A stretch of DNA of 9,671 nt from an uncultured Caryophanales bacterium (GTDB lineage: Bacteria > Bacillota_I > Bacilli_A > RFN20 > CAG-826). Under the pieces are notes generated by a model. It saw nothing but the letters and a program-made list of their open reading frames with translations, was not told the DNA's origin and did not search any database. This document shows positions 1-8,400 of this stretch, one piece after another; position 1 is the stretch's first letter; each line of letters opens with the position of its first letter. The position numbers were made by a program, and so were the translations under genes. The stretch is from positions 1 through 9,671 of the forward strand of contig CAMIVH010000028.1 of NCBI GenBank assembly GCA_946401755.1, given 5' to 3'.

Positions 1-51
1 CATCACATGTCGCCAACAAGGATTGGGACTTCCTTATCGCTTTCGCTTTGC
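1..51 (-). promoter_or_regulatory. Untranslated leader of the left-edge transcript, partial
   Basis: Downstream of the predicted start near 51, the minus-strand RNA reads GCAAAGCGAAAGC, then AAGGAAGTCCCAATCCTT. The second can fold as AAGGA/TCCTT with an 8-base loop. GCAAA followed by a GNRA-like GCGAAAGC faintly echoes the start of a GEMM aptamer, but the hallmark GACGCAAA is absent (GATAAGGAA stands in its place). I do not assign it to a known riboswitch class. Confidence 0.3.
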
Positions 52-57
52 ATAAAT

Positions 58-86
58 ATAGTAAAATAATATCAAATAACTGTCAA
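58..86 (-). promoter_or_regulatory. Sigma-A-type promoter for a gene beyond the left edge
   Basis: A perfect -35 TTGACA (86-81), a 17-base spacer and a -10 TACTAT (63-58; five of six bases match TATAAT) point left on the minus strand. The predicted start is near position 51, leaving about 50 bases of leader in the window and no visible start codon with a ribosome binding site. It lies just after the operon terminator, so the next gene has its own promoter. Confidence 0.7.
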
Positions 87-97
87 ATTATTTTTTT

Positions 98-118
98 CAT
101 ATTCTTTTTAAGAATATG
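98..118. repeat. Perfect palindrome upstream of the left-edge promoter
   Basis: CATATTCTT and AAGAATATG are exact inverted repeats (9 bp) around TTT. It ends 11 bases upstream of the -35 at 81-86. It could be a regulator-binding operator for the left-edge gene. On the plus strand it is followed by TTTTT and so resembles a weak terminator, but no plus-strand gene reads into it. Confidence 0.5.
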
Positions 119-155
119 TTTTTAATGAAAAATACTATATATCCTTATTAATAAT

Positions 156-189
156 AAAAATCACGCACGTGAGGACATGCGTGATTTTT
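156..189 (-). terminator. Intrinsic terminator of the three-gene operon
   Basis: The hairpin lies about 10 bases after the TAA stop of the LRR gene. The stem AAAAATCACGCA/TGCGTGATTTTT is 12 bp, followed inward by one mismatch and two more pairs around a small loop. Minus-strand reading ends in TTTTTATTATT. The flanking A and T runs make it potentially bidirectional. Confidence 0.88.
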
Positions 190-199
190 AGTCTAAATT

Positions 200-3100
200 T
201 TAATGTGCTTCTCTGAAATCGTAGTAAGCTTGAGCACCACTTGGACCAACGAACAAATAGTAGTTTCCGTTGTATAAATCCCAGTACCCCATCATGGTAT
301 CAGATCCACCACCGACGTTAGCGTAATCAACAACGTTTTGATTGTATGTTACACCACCAATTTCTTGAGTTTGATCAGTATGCACATAATGGTACCTATA
401 GAAGTATTTTAGCTTAGTGAAGTCAGCGTTAAATCCGCCAGTGTTCAATGCCTCTTTTGGATAGTGACTTGTTGTGAATGAAACATTTCTTTGATAAGCA
501 ACTTGGTAGAATGTTTCACCAAACAATACTCTTGTGCTGTCATCAAATACTTTTGCGGTGCCGGTATTGAAATCAGCATCAGGATTTTTACCAAAATAGA
601 ATGATGATTCTGAAATGTGGTTATCACCTGTGGTATTAGGCAAAATAGCATAGTTAATCGTGGAGCAACCGCTGAAACAGCTCTTATCCATTACTCTTAA
701 CTGTGTACAGTTACTTAAATCAAGAACACCTGTTGTCTTATTTGAGTCAACAGTTGTCGTACCACCGGAATCAATTTTAATGAAATTATAAGCAGCGGAG
801 TTGGCCATGTTACTTAATGAAGTGCAATTATTGAATGCATCAACGCCAATTCTCTTTAAACTTGTCATTGAGGCAAAATCAATAGTTGCTAAAGCACTAC
901 AGCCCCTAAAAGCATTATTCATTGCTCTATTATAGATTTTATTAAGGACTTCGTTTCTATTGCCTGAGAAGTCACTATTATCGTAGTAATCAAATGGCAA
1001 AGTATTATATGTAGAGTCATATAATTCAAGTAATGTTCTAGCGGTGCTATCAAACACTTCTTCGTTGCTACGTGCGGAAATATATTTGAGTGTGGATAAG
1101 CCATCACCTGTAACACTTGTTAAAGCAGTGTTCTTTTGGAAACCACCACCATAGATGGTAGTAAGTCCAGTTGGAAGAACTACACCAGTGTATTTAGTGT
1201 TAGTAACAGCACGGAAACCGATGGCTTTAGTGCCATTCGCTACTGTAAATGAACCAGAAACACCTGATGGTTGATATAAGAGGGCTTTTTGGCTAGCATT
1301 GCCTACGTAGTAAATACCACCATTAGCGTGAGCAAATTCAGATCCACTATCAGGGGTGAAAGATAAATCAGTAATTTTGCCTTGCCATTGGTATGTTAAG
1401 AAGGCTGAAGATCCTAAGAATTCAAGGCCTCCGCCAAGATTGATGCTAGTGAATGTATTGTTATAGAATGCGTCTCTTTCAATCTTTGTGACACTTGAAG
1501 GTAAACAACAATAACCTGGATAACCATTTCCACTTACATTTGCTTTTGGCACGATGGAGGCAAGAGTTGGATAGGTAGCGGAAGGATATGTTGAACTATT
1601 TGGCACAACCGCATTGGCGTAGTCACTATTACTATAAGTAACAATTCTTACAGTGTTGTTCTCTTTTCTGTAGAAAGCACGATCACCAATCTTAGTGATA
1701 CTATTAGGTAAAACAAAGTAATAGCCACGATTAGATTTAACAGCAGCGAAAGCATATTCGCCAATAGTGTCGATAGAAGTAGCAATGTCTAATTTCGTTA
1801 GATCAATAGTATTATTAGTGTGAGTACTAGCACCATCAGTAAAGTACTTCGCAACTGTATATTTGCCGTTGCTGCCTTTAACAATTGCGACAAGGCCACT
1901 CTTATAATCAGCTGGAGAATTTGGCCTGCCGTTTAAATAGGTATTGGTAGGACTGTTTGTTGTTCCTGGTTGCCAATATTTGACTTCGTCACCACCACTA
2001 TCCCAGTGAATATTATAGAAAGTAGGGATGTGAGAACGGTTATTTGACTCACCTAAATCACTTCTATTTTGTAATTCATTAGGGAATGTAACATCTTGTT
2101 CAGAGTTCCACATATAGCCAACAGAAGAATATTGGTCAGGATCGCCTAATTTTTTAGGTGCTTTATTACCGCTTAGATAAATAACGGCATCACTAACACC
2201 TGATAGAGGGTTAGCCTGGAAGTTATTGTCGATATCAGAAATGCCCCATGGGAATTGATATGAACTATTCACATCGTCTGATAATTCTGTATGTAAGAAG
2301 ATTTCTCTTAAAGAGGTCACGCCTTTGAAAGAGTCAGCACCAATAAGATACAATTTCTTATTGCTTTCAAAACGAACTAGGTTATTACATCTAACGAACA
2401 CGTTAGAGGCAAATGATGTCTTGTGAGTGGTATCAGCTTCTTGTACTGCGGTATTCTTTTCCATTGTAACAGTACCAAGATAATCGGCGTTATCGAATAC
2501 ATATCTACCAATCGCAGTTCTCTCTTTACGACCACTAATAGCGCCTTTAGATTTGCCACCCAACCACGGTTGATATGGATGATAAAAGTTAGCAAGGGAT
2601 GCATAAATATCATTTAGAGTATTCGGTAATTCAACAGATACAAGTACATCGTGAGTTGTATAAGCGGTTGTATCTCTAAAGACAGCGAAAGCATAGTCAC
2701 CAATCATCTTTAATGATGCTGGAGAATCAGCATCCGTCTTAAAGGAAATGACTTCTAAGTTAGGGAAATTATAGAATGCTGCATCACCAATATATTCAAG
2801 ACAATTTGGTAATGTAATATTTGTTAAAACAGTATTATAAACTTGAGTATTTGCTGGTGGTTTATCTTGGTTAACAGTGGTATTACCAATCTTTTGGAAT
2901 ACTTCAAAGCTAATTTCTTTCAATTGTTCACAAGCGGCAAAGTTCAAAGAAGTAATATTAGTGCAACCATTAAAGGCCCAGTGTTGAATTTGCACTAGGT
3001 CTTGATTAAAGACAATATGTTGCAATTCTGTATGATTGACAAAAGCACTAGCGTTAATAACTTTGACTTTCTTACCATCAATTTCATTTGGAATAGTTAG

Positions 3101-4219
3101 TGTACCAGTACTGACATCATAGTAGCCTTCTTGTGTGGCGAATGGTGTCGCAAAACTATTAATCTTGATATATTGAGTAGAATTTTCAATAACTTTAACT
3201 GTTGTTGTTTTGCCACCACCAACACTGCTATCTAAATAGACATCATCTGTCTCAACAGAATAAATAATGCCTGGATAATCAGTAGATTGAACAATCTTGC
3301 TTTGACCCATATCTAAGAATGGGTAAACATTATTGTTGGCTGTGGTTAAGTTAACGTCTCTCCAGTGAGCGTCATATGTTGGTTCCACTTGACCAGTATA
3401 AGTAAATCTAAGATTTGAATGGTCATTAGCGAAAGCATATGGCCTAATTTGATACATGTTTTCTTCAAAATAAACTGTTTCTAAGTTAGGACAATCAGAA
3501 AAGGCGTAAGATTCAACGGTAATTAAGTTTCTATTTTCACCCACTAGCATATTGTCTGATGGGAAATAGAATGCAGCAATGCTTCGACAGTTTTGGAAGC
3601 AGCTTTCACCAAAATAAGTGACTGAACTTGGACAATAGAAGTTAGATAAGTTGATGCATGAATCAAATGCATGATCACCAATGCTCTTAATTGTGGAGTT
3701 ACCTAACACACGGACTTGTTGATCGCCAGAAATACCAGTATAGAACAATGTTGTTAAATTACGGCAATCTAAGAATGTACTAGGCGCAATCTCAGTCATG
3801 CCGTGTGGGAAGGTAAATGATTGTAAGTTTTCGCAATATGCGAAAGCTTCTTCCCTAATTTCAGTAATTGTTTTAGGAAGAGTGATCGTTTCAAAATCAC
3901 AATATCTAAAGCCACCTTTAACAACGGCTTTAACAGTGTATGTATCGCCTTCAATGGTGACTGTTTCTGGCACTGATAAATTGGTTGGAACAGGGTTATC
4001 ATCGCCCACTAACCAACCAATAGCGACACTATTTGCTTCGCCGTCAATCAAATAGCATTTAAATTTATGACCATCGTCAACGACAGTATAATATGTGTTT
4101 TCGAGAATGTTATAAGCACCCATAACCGCGGTGAAAACGCCTCCCAACGAAGCCGCACAAGAAGAAGCTAAAACTGCACCAATTAAAGTATTTTTGATTG
4201 TTCTTTTACTTAGTTTCAT
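200..4219 (-). CDS. BspA-like leucine-rich-repeat secreted/surface protein (1339 aa)
   Basis: Very large extracytoplasmic protein built from BspA/LRR_5-type leucine-rich repeats. The unit 'I..IG..AF..C..L..I.LP' recurs in blocks at about residues 98-275, 372-648, 816-1035 and 1098-1210; clear examples are IREEAFAYCENLQSF (121-135), IGDHAFDSCINLSNF (180-194) and IGVDAFNNCTSLSN (1124-1137). The N-terminus has basic residues (K2, K5, R6, K9) and a hydrophobic stretch at about 11-36, a Sec signal or an uncleaved anchor. An LRR-poor insert spans about 650-815, and a tail after about 1211 ends without LPXTG or a membrane segment. The ATG at 4219 is fixed by an AAAGGAGGT site four bases upstream that overlaps the previous gene's stop. 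It is the last gene of the apparent three-gene operon. Proteins of this family are known for adhesion and host or cell contact; the ligand here is unknown. The LRR call is firm, the role is not. Confidence 0.9.
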   Translation of the reverse strand: MKLSKRTIKNTLIGAVLASSCAASLGGVFTAVMGAYNILENTYYTVVDDGHKFKCYLIDGEANSVAIGWLVGDDNPVPTNLSVPETVTIEGDTYTVKAVVKGGFRYCDFETITLPKTITEIREEAFAYCENLQSFTFPHGMTEIAPSTFLDCRNLTTLFYTGISGDQQVRVLGNSTIKSIGDHAFDSCINLSNFYCPSSVTYFGESCFQNCRSIAAFYFPSDNMLVGENRNLITVESYAFSDCPNLETVYFEENMYQIRPYAFANDHSNLRFTYTGQVEPTYDAHWRDVNLTTANNNVYPFLDMGQSKIVQSTDYPGIIYSVETDDVYLDSSVGGGKTTTVKVIENSTQYIKINSFATPFATQEGYYDVSTGTLTIPNEIDGKKVKVINASAFVNHTELQHIVFNQDLVQIQHWAFNGCTNITSLNFAACEQLKEISFEVFQKIGNTTVNQDKPPANTQVYNTVLTNITLPNCLEYIGDAAFYNFPNLEVISFKTDADSPASLKMIGDYAFAVFRDTTAYTTHDVLVSVELPNTLNDIYASLANFYHPYQPWLGGKSKGAISGRKERTAIGRYVFDNADYLGTVTMEKNTAVQEADTTHKTSFASNVFVRCNNLVRFESNKKLYLIGADSFKGVTSLREIFLHTELSDDVNSSYQFPWGISDIDNNFQANPLSGVSDAVIYLSGNKAPKKLGDPDQYSSVGYMWNSEQDVTFPNELQNRSDLGESNNRSHIPTFYNIHWDSGGDEVKYWQPGTTNSPTNTYLNGRPNSPADYKSGLVAIVKGSNGKYTVAKYFTDGASTHTNNTIDLTKLDIATSIDTIGEYAFAAVKSNRGYYFVLPNSITKIGDRAFYRKENNTVRIVTYSNSDYANAVVPNSSTYPSATYPTLASIVPKANVSGNGYPGYCCLPSSVTKIERDAFYNNTFTSINLGGGLEFLGSSAFLTYQWQGKITDLSFTPDSGSEFAHANGGIYYVGNASQKALLYQPSGVSGSFTVANGTKAIGFRAVTNTKYTGVVLPTGLTTIYGGGFQKNTALTSVTGDGLSTLKYISARSNEEVFDSTARTLLELYDSTYNTLPFDYYDNSDFSGNRNEVLNKIYNRAMNNAFRGCSALATIDFASMTSLKRIGVDAFNNCTSLSNMANSAAYNFIKIDSGGTTTVDSNKTTGVLDLSNCTQLRVMDKSCFSGCSTINYAILPNTTGDNHISESSFYFGKNPDADFNTGTAKVFDDSTRVLFGETFYQVAYQRNVSFTTSHYPKEALNTGGFNADFTKLKYFYRYHYVHTDQTQEIGGVTYNQNVVDYANVGGGSDTMMGYWDLYNGNYYLFVGPSGAQAYYDFREAH

Positions 4220-4222
4220 AGT

Positions 4223-4232
4223 TACCTCCTTT
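4223..4232 (-). promoter_or_regulatory. Ribosome binding site of the LRR gene
   Basis: AAAGGAGGT before the ATG at 4219 overlaps the TAA stop of the 1018-residue gene. It decides the LRR start and mirrors the preceding junction, supporting one operon. Confidence 0.85.
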
Positions 4233-7200
4233 AATGCTGCCTATAGACATGGAATGTCTTAGTAAATTCTTCATCACGTATATAATATCGCGGCGCATTA
4301 CTCGTTGAATACGCTGATAAGTAAGTAACAAATACAGGAGTATCTTCAAACTCTAAAGATAAGTAGTTGTTACCATTAACTGTTTGAGTATCAACAACGA
4401 AATCACCACTTTGGCTGTTGAAGTCAGCAGCGAAGTTGAATTGCGCTTTATCTAAGCCACTCGGGAAGTTAGCTTTTGTTGGTTCGCTAACTAAGAAGTC
4501 GACATCGCTCAATGTGCTACCTAATTCAGCTGTTACGTTACCACCGATATCAGCATCAGTTTGACCTTGGACCGCTAAGAAATATATCTTTGCAGTAGCG
4601 TCATTATGGGCACCAGAACCACCAAGAACGTAATGGCCTTGTGGGAGTTTAAATACGTGCGCATAAAGAGCATTATTATCTTTCATATTATTATCATTAT
4701 TTACAGTGTGTGTTGATGTAGCACCAGTTTCGACATCATAGGTAAAATAACGATGAATATCCATATAATCATCAGTGTTGTAATTAGATGACTTCATAGT
4801 GTACATTCTTGTAACATCGTCAGACGAAGAATGTGGATTATAGGAGTAGATAGAAATATCATTACCATTACCGACGACTGACACGTTCGCACCATTTTCA
4901 TTATCAATTTGGAAGACGATTGAGTTAGATGGGTAGTAGTTATCTCCGTATCTTTGTTTGTTACCTGGCTTTTTAACAGGTAAGTAGGAGGATAAGGATG
5001 TTAATGTTTCGTTTTTAGATGAACGGAACATAAAGCCAAATCTTGAAGTACCAGGTTCGATGTTTTGACCTTTTTTATCAATAAGTTTAGAGCTTAAGTA
5101 ATTGGTTAAGAATTCACTATCAGTATTGCTCATATAGTTATAACCATTGGACTTGTTCATATCTTCTAAATCTAATTCGAAGCAATAGTTATAGTCTCTA
5201 GAGAATGGGTAATCAAATGAGAAGATATCTGAATAGCTTGGAAGAGATGATGCTCTCATTGGTTGGTCTTCGTCCCAAACAACTGCAGTGTTATTGCTAC
5301 CATGAGCAGTATGATCATATTCTGCAGTGGAGAAGTAAACCTTTGTCTTAGGTGAGCCATTGATGATTGCGGTATCACCCATGCTAGAACATGCATGGTT
5401 ATAGTTATCTGGATCAGAAGCGTTATTATCGTGGACAGTGGCAATCTTAAAGACGCCTAAGCCACGGTCAATGCCTTCTTCATCACCAATAACCTTATTC
5501 CATAAGAAATCGACAGAATTAAATCTGGCGTTGCCATTAAGTGTGTTTTGGGTGATTGTGTAATTGTGCCATTCTGAAGCAGAATCACCTGGATCCACTA
5601 CTGTACCATTAGGAATACTAACGCCGACATTAGACACATAATGTTTTGAACCAGCGACATTAATATATCTTAAATATTGCTCGTAGTTATTAAATAAGCC
5701 TGCATCCGTATCATTAATAACTGAATCATAGGAATAATAGCTCTTGTTGTGTGTTGCATTGTAGCCGGCTTTAACGGTACTGCCACCAGTTAAGTTGCCT
5801 CTAATACCTTCATAAATACGAGTGAAGTTAATAACACCAGTATCACCATTAAGGCCAAAGCCTGAATCTGGGTCTAAGGCATTAATGACGTTAGTGCCGA
5901 CTTCGCCAATTAAACCAGCAACTGATTCTGATTCGATTGGATAATAACCAGTGTCGTTAAATGAGAAACTACCACGGTAAACATAGGAATATGTCATAGA
6001 ACCATCAAGGTGGCCCACTAAGAAGCCGATGTTATTGCCGTGATGGTAGTTAGTAACGCGGTGAGAAGCATCTTCGTTTGCGACGTAGTCACAGAACATT
6101 GCCATTGAATATTTACCAGCGTCGTAAACAGTTTGGTTGGTATATGGAGTTTCAATACTTGCGATGTTGTCTTTAGTATTGGAATAGAATTCGATTGTAT
6201 AGGATTGAATAACACGAGAATAGATATAGCCATCCACTTCAACAGTGGCGTATAAGGAAACTCTTGTATCAATTTGCATGTTGGCGTCTGTGTAGTTGAA
6301 CTTGCCTTCCTCAACACCTGATTCTTTGAGTGGGTTTAAATCAATCATAATTAAAGGATCGTTAGTACCATCACCATCGATATCAATAACTTCCATAGTT
6401 TTCACTAATGGAGAGGATGAACGCCATGAATATGTGAATGGATCATTTTCAACTGATGGATATGTTGGAAGGAAATAACCATTATAGATTGTGCTTGGTA
6501 CACCTTCTATTGAAACAACGTTAGAGGAAGCATTGATATAATCATAGCCTGTGCCACTTAAACCATTTTCGTGTTTTAAATTTGTGCCGGTATAAGTGCC
6601 AGCATTGTAATCGTAGAACGACAAGCTTGTTTGTTTTGCAAAGTAATGCGCGCTTTCATTGAATAAATCATCAATTTCAGGATGGAATAATTCGTATGTT
6701 TCATCGGATGTTGATGTGCTGTATCCTAAAGAAACGATGTCTAAGTCTGTGCAAACTAAGCCAGTAATCGCACCTTCATAAGAAACATAACCAAAGACAC
6801 CAACGTCTTCTGGATAGCCTCTAACTTCAAGGTTTTTAATTGGAATACCATGACCATTAAAGCTACCAACGAATGGTGTTTCTTCATTACCGATTGGAGA
6901 AATGGCCGCGCCATCCATGTCTAGATAATCGCCCCAAATGAATTCACCATGTCCATCAGAGCCAATAATACATTGGTAGTTAGGATTTTCAGCACTACCA
7001 TTATTGTGGCCGATAACAAAATGCTTCTTGGTTGGGAAAACACCTAAGTTTTGAAGACGGCACAAGTTATAGAAATGGGTTGGGGCAACGATTTCATATG
7101 GATACATTTCGGTACCATCACCATCATAGAAATAACCACGAAGACCAACATCACCATTAACATGTTCGTTTTCAGTTTCTTTTTTATTTGAAGTAAACCA

Positions 7201-7287
7201 CGCTAAAGCCGCAGCCGCGACAGACATAGAAGATAAGGCGACTAAGGATATTGCAACGATTTTAACGACATATGGTTTACTCTTCAT
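4231..7287 (-). CDS. Large secreted protein with SipW-type signal peptide and GLUG-like beta-helix start (1018 aa)
   Basis: Residues 1-30 have basic residues, a hydrophobic core (about 8-29) and then AWFTSNKK (29-36). The AWF motif is typical of SipW-dependent signal peptides of the TasA/CalY group. Residues about 62-190 look like the opening of a GLUG-motif beta-helix: PYEIVAP...FYNLCRLQNLG, then ISPIG (129-133), PFVGSFNGHG..IKNLEV (138-155) and VGVFGYV (162-168). A weaker GLUG-like piece is VAGLIGEVG (456-464). D302, D304, D306, G307 and D310 form a DxDGDG..D calcium-type loop. Near the C-terminus, VFKLPQGHYVLGGS resembles a stretch in the partial protein at the right edge of the window. 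No LPXTG or C-terminal membrane helix is visible. The ATG at 7287 follows AAGGAGG at a 6-base spacing. It lies 11 bases after the TasA-like gene. Secretion is well supported, the GLUG-like reading is moderate, and the function is unknown; a matrix or surface structural role is inferred from context. Confidence 0.82.
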   Translation of the reverse strand: MKSKPYVVKIVAISLVALSSMSVAAAALAWFTSNKKETENEHVNGDVGLRGYFYDGDGTEMYPYEIVAPTHFYNLCRLQNLGVFPTKKHFVIGHNNGSAENPNYQCIIGSDGHGEFIWGDYLDMDGAAISPIGNEETPFVGSFNGHGIPIKNLEVRGYPEDVGVFGYVSYEGAITGLVCTDLDIVSLGYSTSTSDETYELFHPEIDDLFNESAHYFAKQTSLSFYDYNAGTYTGTNLKHENGLSGTGYDYINASSNVVSIEGVPSTIYNGYFLPTYPSVENDPFTYSWRSSSPLVKTMEVIDIDGDGTNDPLIMIDLNPLKESGVEEGKFNYTDANMQIDTRVSLYATVEVDGYIYSRVIQSYTIEFYSNTKDNIASIETPYTNQTVYDAGKYSMAMFCDYVANEDASHRVTNYHHGNNIGFLVGHLDGSMTYSYVYRGSFSFNDTGYYPIESESVAGLIGEVGTNVINALDPDSGFGLNGDTGVINFTRIYEGIRGNLTGGSTVKAGYNATHNKSYYSYDSVINDTDAGLFNNYEQYLRYINVAGSKHYVSNVGVSIPNGTVVDPGDSASEWHNYTITQNTLNGNARFNSVDFLWNKVIGDEEGIDRGLGVFKIATVHDNNASDPDNYNHACSSMGDTAIINGSPKTKVYFSTAEYDHTAHGSNNTAVVWDEDQPMRASSLPSYSDIFSFDYPFSRDYNYCFELDLEDMNKSNGYNYMSNTDSEFLTNYLSSKLIDKKGQNIEPGTSRFGFMFRSSKNETLTSLSSYLPVKKPGNKQRYGDNYYPSNSIVFQIDNENGANVSVVGNGNDISIYSYNPHSSSDDVTRMYTMKSSNYNTDDYMDIHRYFTYDVETGATSTHTVNNDNNMKDNNALYAHVFKLPQGHYVLGGSGAHNDATAKIYFLAVQGQTDADIGGNVTAELGSTLSDVDFLVSEPTKANFPSGLDKAQFNFAADFNSQSGDFVVDTQTVNGNNYLSLEFEDTPVFVTYLSAYSTSNAPRYYIRDEEFTKTFHVYRQH

Positions 7288-7293
7288 TGTCTT

Positions 7294-7300
7294 CCTCCTT
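7294..7300 (-). promoter_or_regulatory. Ribosome binding site of the GLUG-like gene
   Basis: AAGGAGG stands 6 bases before the ATG at 7287 and overlaps the TAA stop of the TasA-like gene. The tight junction fixes the start and supports co-transcription and coupled translation. Confidence 0.85.
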
Positions 7301-8294
7301 ATCTAGAATTAAAACTGAAACTGAAGTTATAGTCATAAACTGCAGTAATATTGCCAGAATAGATCTTCTTAACGAAGTCAGTTAATCTATCTGGAGCGTA
7401 GTTAACATTTATATACAATGTATAAGTGCTTGATGGGTCATCAGTAAAAGACATTGGTTCGTTTGCATCAATACTGATGTTAGTTGGCATTGGATTTGTG
7501 CTGTAATAATTAGCATGGCTATTTTTAGTGGAAGCCCAATATGATAAACGATAATAGATTTCATCAATGGAACCTTCACTACCACCGAGATATGGATTTT
7601 CAGCATCATATGATAAATAAGTTGGGTAATATAATGGCTTACCACCTTCTGAACCAATAGAAGCAGAAATATCATCAGCATAGAAAGCATCGAAATCCGC
7701 ACAAGATGTTAAGTAGATTTCGCTTTCTCTTTTTGTCTTTTCTAAGTTTCTAAATGAATTGGATTGAATATAGAAGTCACCCGCTAATGAGGAAGAGAAA
7801 GTGATTTCATAAATAACGTTGCAATTCAAAGATCTTAAATCAAAAGAATTGCCTCTAATAACCTTTTCAACTGGGTCATAGACATTCATTGAACTGATGA
7901 CGACCCATGTATAGTCGTAATTGTATGTGTCTTCTTTTGTATATTTGCCATCGGCATAACTGTAATTGCCAGTGCCGGTTGTTCTTTCAAAATAACCAAA
8001 GGTGCCTTCTGTTTCGTTGAAATCATAAGCGTTGACTGAGCCAGTATATGGATTTAAGTAGTCATAGCCACCGATACCATCAGGAGCATAGTCAAATTTA
8101 ATAAGTCTGACTTTATCAATTTTTGCACCTTTTTCATTCGCTACAGTAATTTGCATGCCAGTAGCAGTAACTGTGCCACCTGAAGCGAACCAAGCGTATG
8201 TTACGGTGAATACGGACACAAGAGAAAAGATAGCGGTTGCGGTAGCGCCGGCAATTTTTAACTTTGTACGTAATTTACTTGAGTAGCCCTTCAT
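7299..8294 (-). CDS. TasA/CalY-like secreted protein with SipW-type signal peptide (331 aa)
   Basis: First gene of the apparent operon. The N-terminus has a basic stretch (residues 2-13), a hydrophobic core (about 14-32), then TYAWFASGG (32-40) followed by TVTATGMQITVAN. This is the layout of the SipW-type signal peptide and first mature strand of TasA/CalY (camelysin-related) proteins, some of which form biofilm fibres in Bacillus. The mature part is rich in Y, N, S, D and T with no cysteine pattern, and ends in a beta-rich YTLYINVNYAPD...YDYNFSFSFNSR, typical of secreted beta-sandwich proteins. I chose the ATG at 8294. A longer reading from TTG at 8345 would add 17 residues encoded inside a hairpin and spoil the signal peptide. 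No Shine-Dalgarno precedes 8294, unlike the next two genes. The leader carries a probable c-di-GMP riboswitch. Fibre formation is inferred, not shown; it could be another TasA-family exoprotein. Confidence 0.8.
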   Translation of the reverse strand: MKGYSSKLRTKLKIAGATATAIFSLVSVFTVTYAWFASGGTVTATGMQITVANEKGAKIDKVRLIKFDYAPDGIGGYDYLNPYTGSVNAYDFNETEGTFGYFERTTGTGNYSYADGKYTKEDTYNYDYTWVVISSMNVYDPVEKVIRGNSFDLRSLNCNVIYEITFSSSLAGDFYIQSNSFRNLEKTKRESEIYLTSCADFDAFYADDISASIGSEGGKPLYYPTYLSYDAENPYLGGSEGSIDEIYYRLSYWASTKNSHANYYSTNPMPTNISIDANEPMSFTDDPSSTYTLYINVNYAPDRLTDFVKKIYSGNITAVYDYNFSFSFNSR

Positions 8295-8301
8295 AGAATT
8301 T

Positions 8302-8351
8302 AAAAGCCAGTTGCCTATTAGGAACGGACTTTCTCCGTAAGGCAACTGGCT
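8302..8351 (-). terminator. Second platform hairpin, likely riboswitch-controlled terminator or occluding stem
   Basis: On the minus strand GCCAGTTGCC (8350-8341) pairs perfectly with GGCAACTGGC (8315-8306), with one more A-T pair outside and TTTT directly after. The 25-base loop holds a smaller stem, ACGGA/TCCGT with loop GAAAG. The 5' arm, with the bases before it, repeats the aptamer's 3' strand (AAGATAGCCAG), as expected if the two compete. The hairpin ends 7 bases before the ATG at 8294, so it could end transcription or block ribosomes. The U-tract is only four long, which makes termination less certain than for the other terminators here. Confidence 0.62.
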
Positions 8352-8371
8352 ATCTTCTCAAAAGATTATAA

Positions 8372-8400
8372 AACCTCAACTGTGATTAACAATTGAGGTT
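8372..8400 (-). promoter_or_regulatory. First hairpin of the riboswitch expression platform
   Basis: The minus-strand RNA folds AACCTCAATTG against CAGTTGAGGTT (11 bp, one G-U pair) with the loop TTAATCA. Directly after it comes TTATAATCTTTT, a weak U-rich tail. It begins at the 3' edge of the aptamer and overlaps its last bases. It could be an attenuator, a spacer hairpin, or an extension that stabilises the aptamer; which one is not decidable by eye. Confidence 0.6.

Noticed and set aside
1..51. Second GEMM-I aptamer in the left-edge leader
   Set aside because: It has GCAAA and a GNRA-like loop, but the GACGCAAA hallmark and conserved 3' strand are not visible and the stem is only two base pairs.
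98..118. Palindrome as the terminator of the LRR operon
   Set aside because: On the minus strand it is followed by A residues, not T residues, and the real terminator lies at 156-189.
2423..4055. Plus-strand reading frames inside the LRR gene
   Set aside because: They lie wholly inside a long gene with clear repeats, have low-complexity translations and lack ribosome binding sites.
8295..8345. Longer start (TTG at 8345) for the TasA-like protein, adding 17 residues
   Set aside because: The extension is encoded within the hairpin stem and loop, has no ribosome binding site and places a non-basic, hydrophobic tail before the signal peptide.
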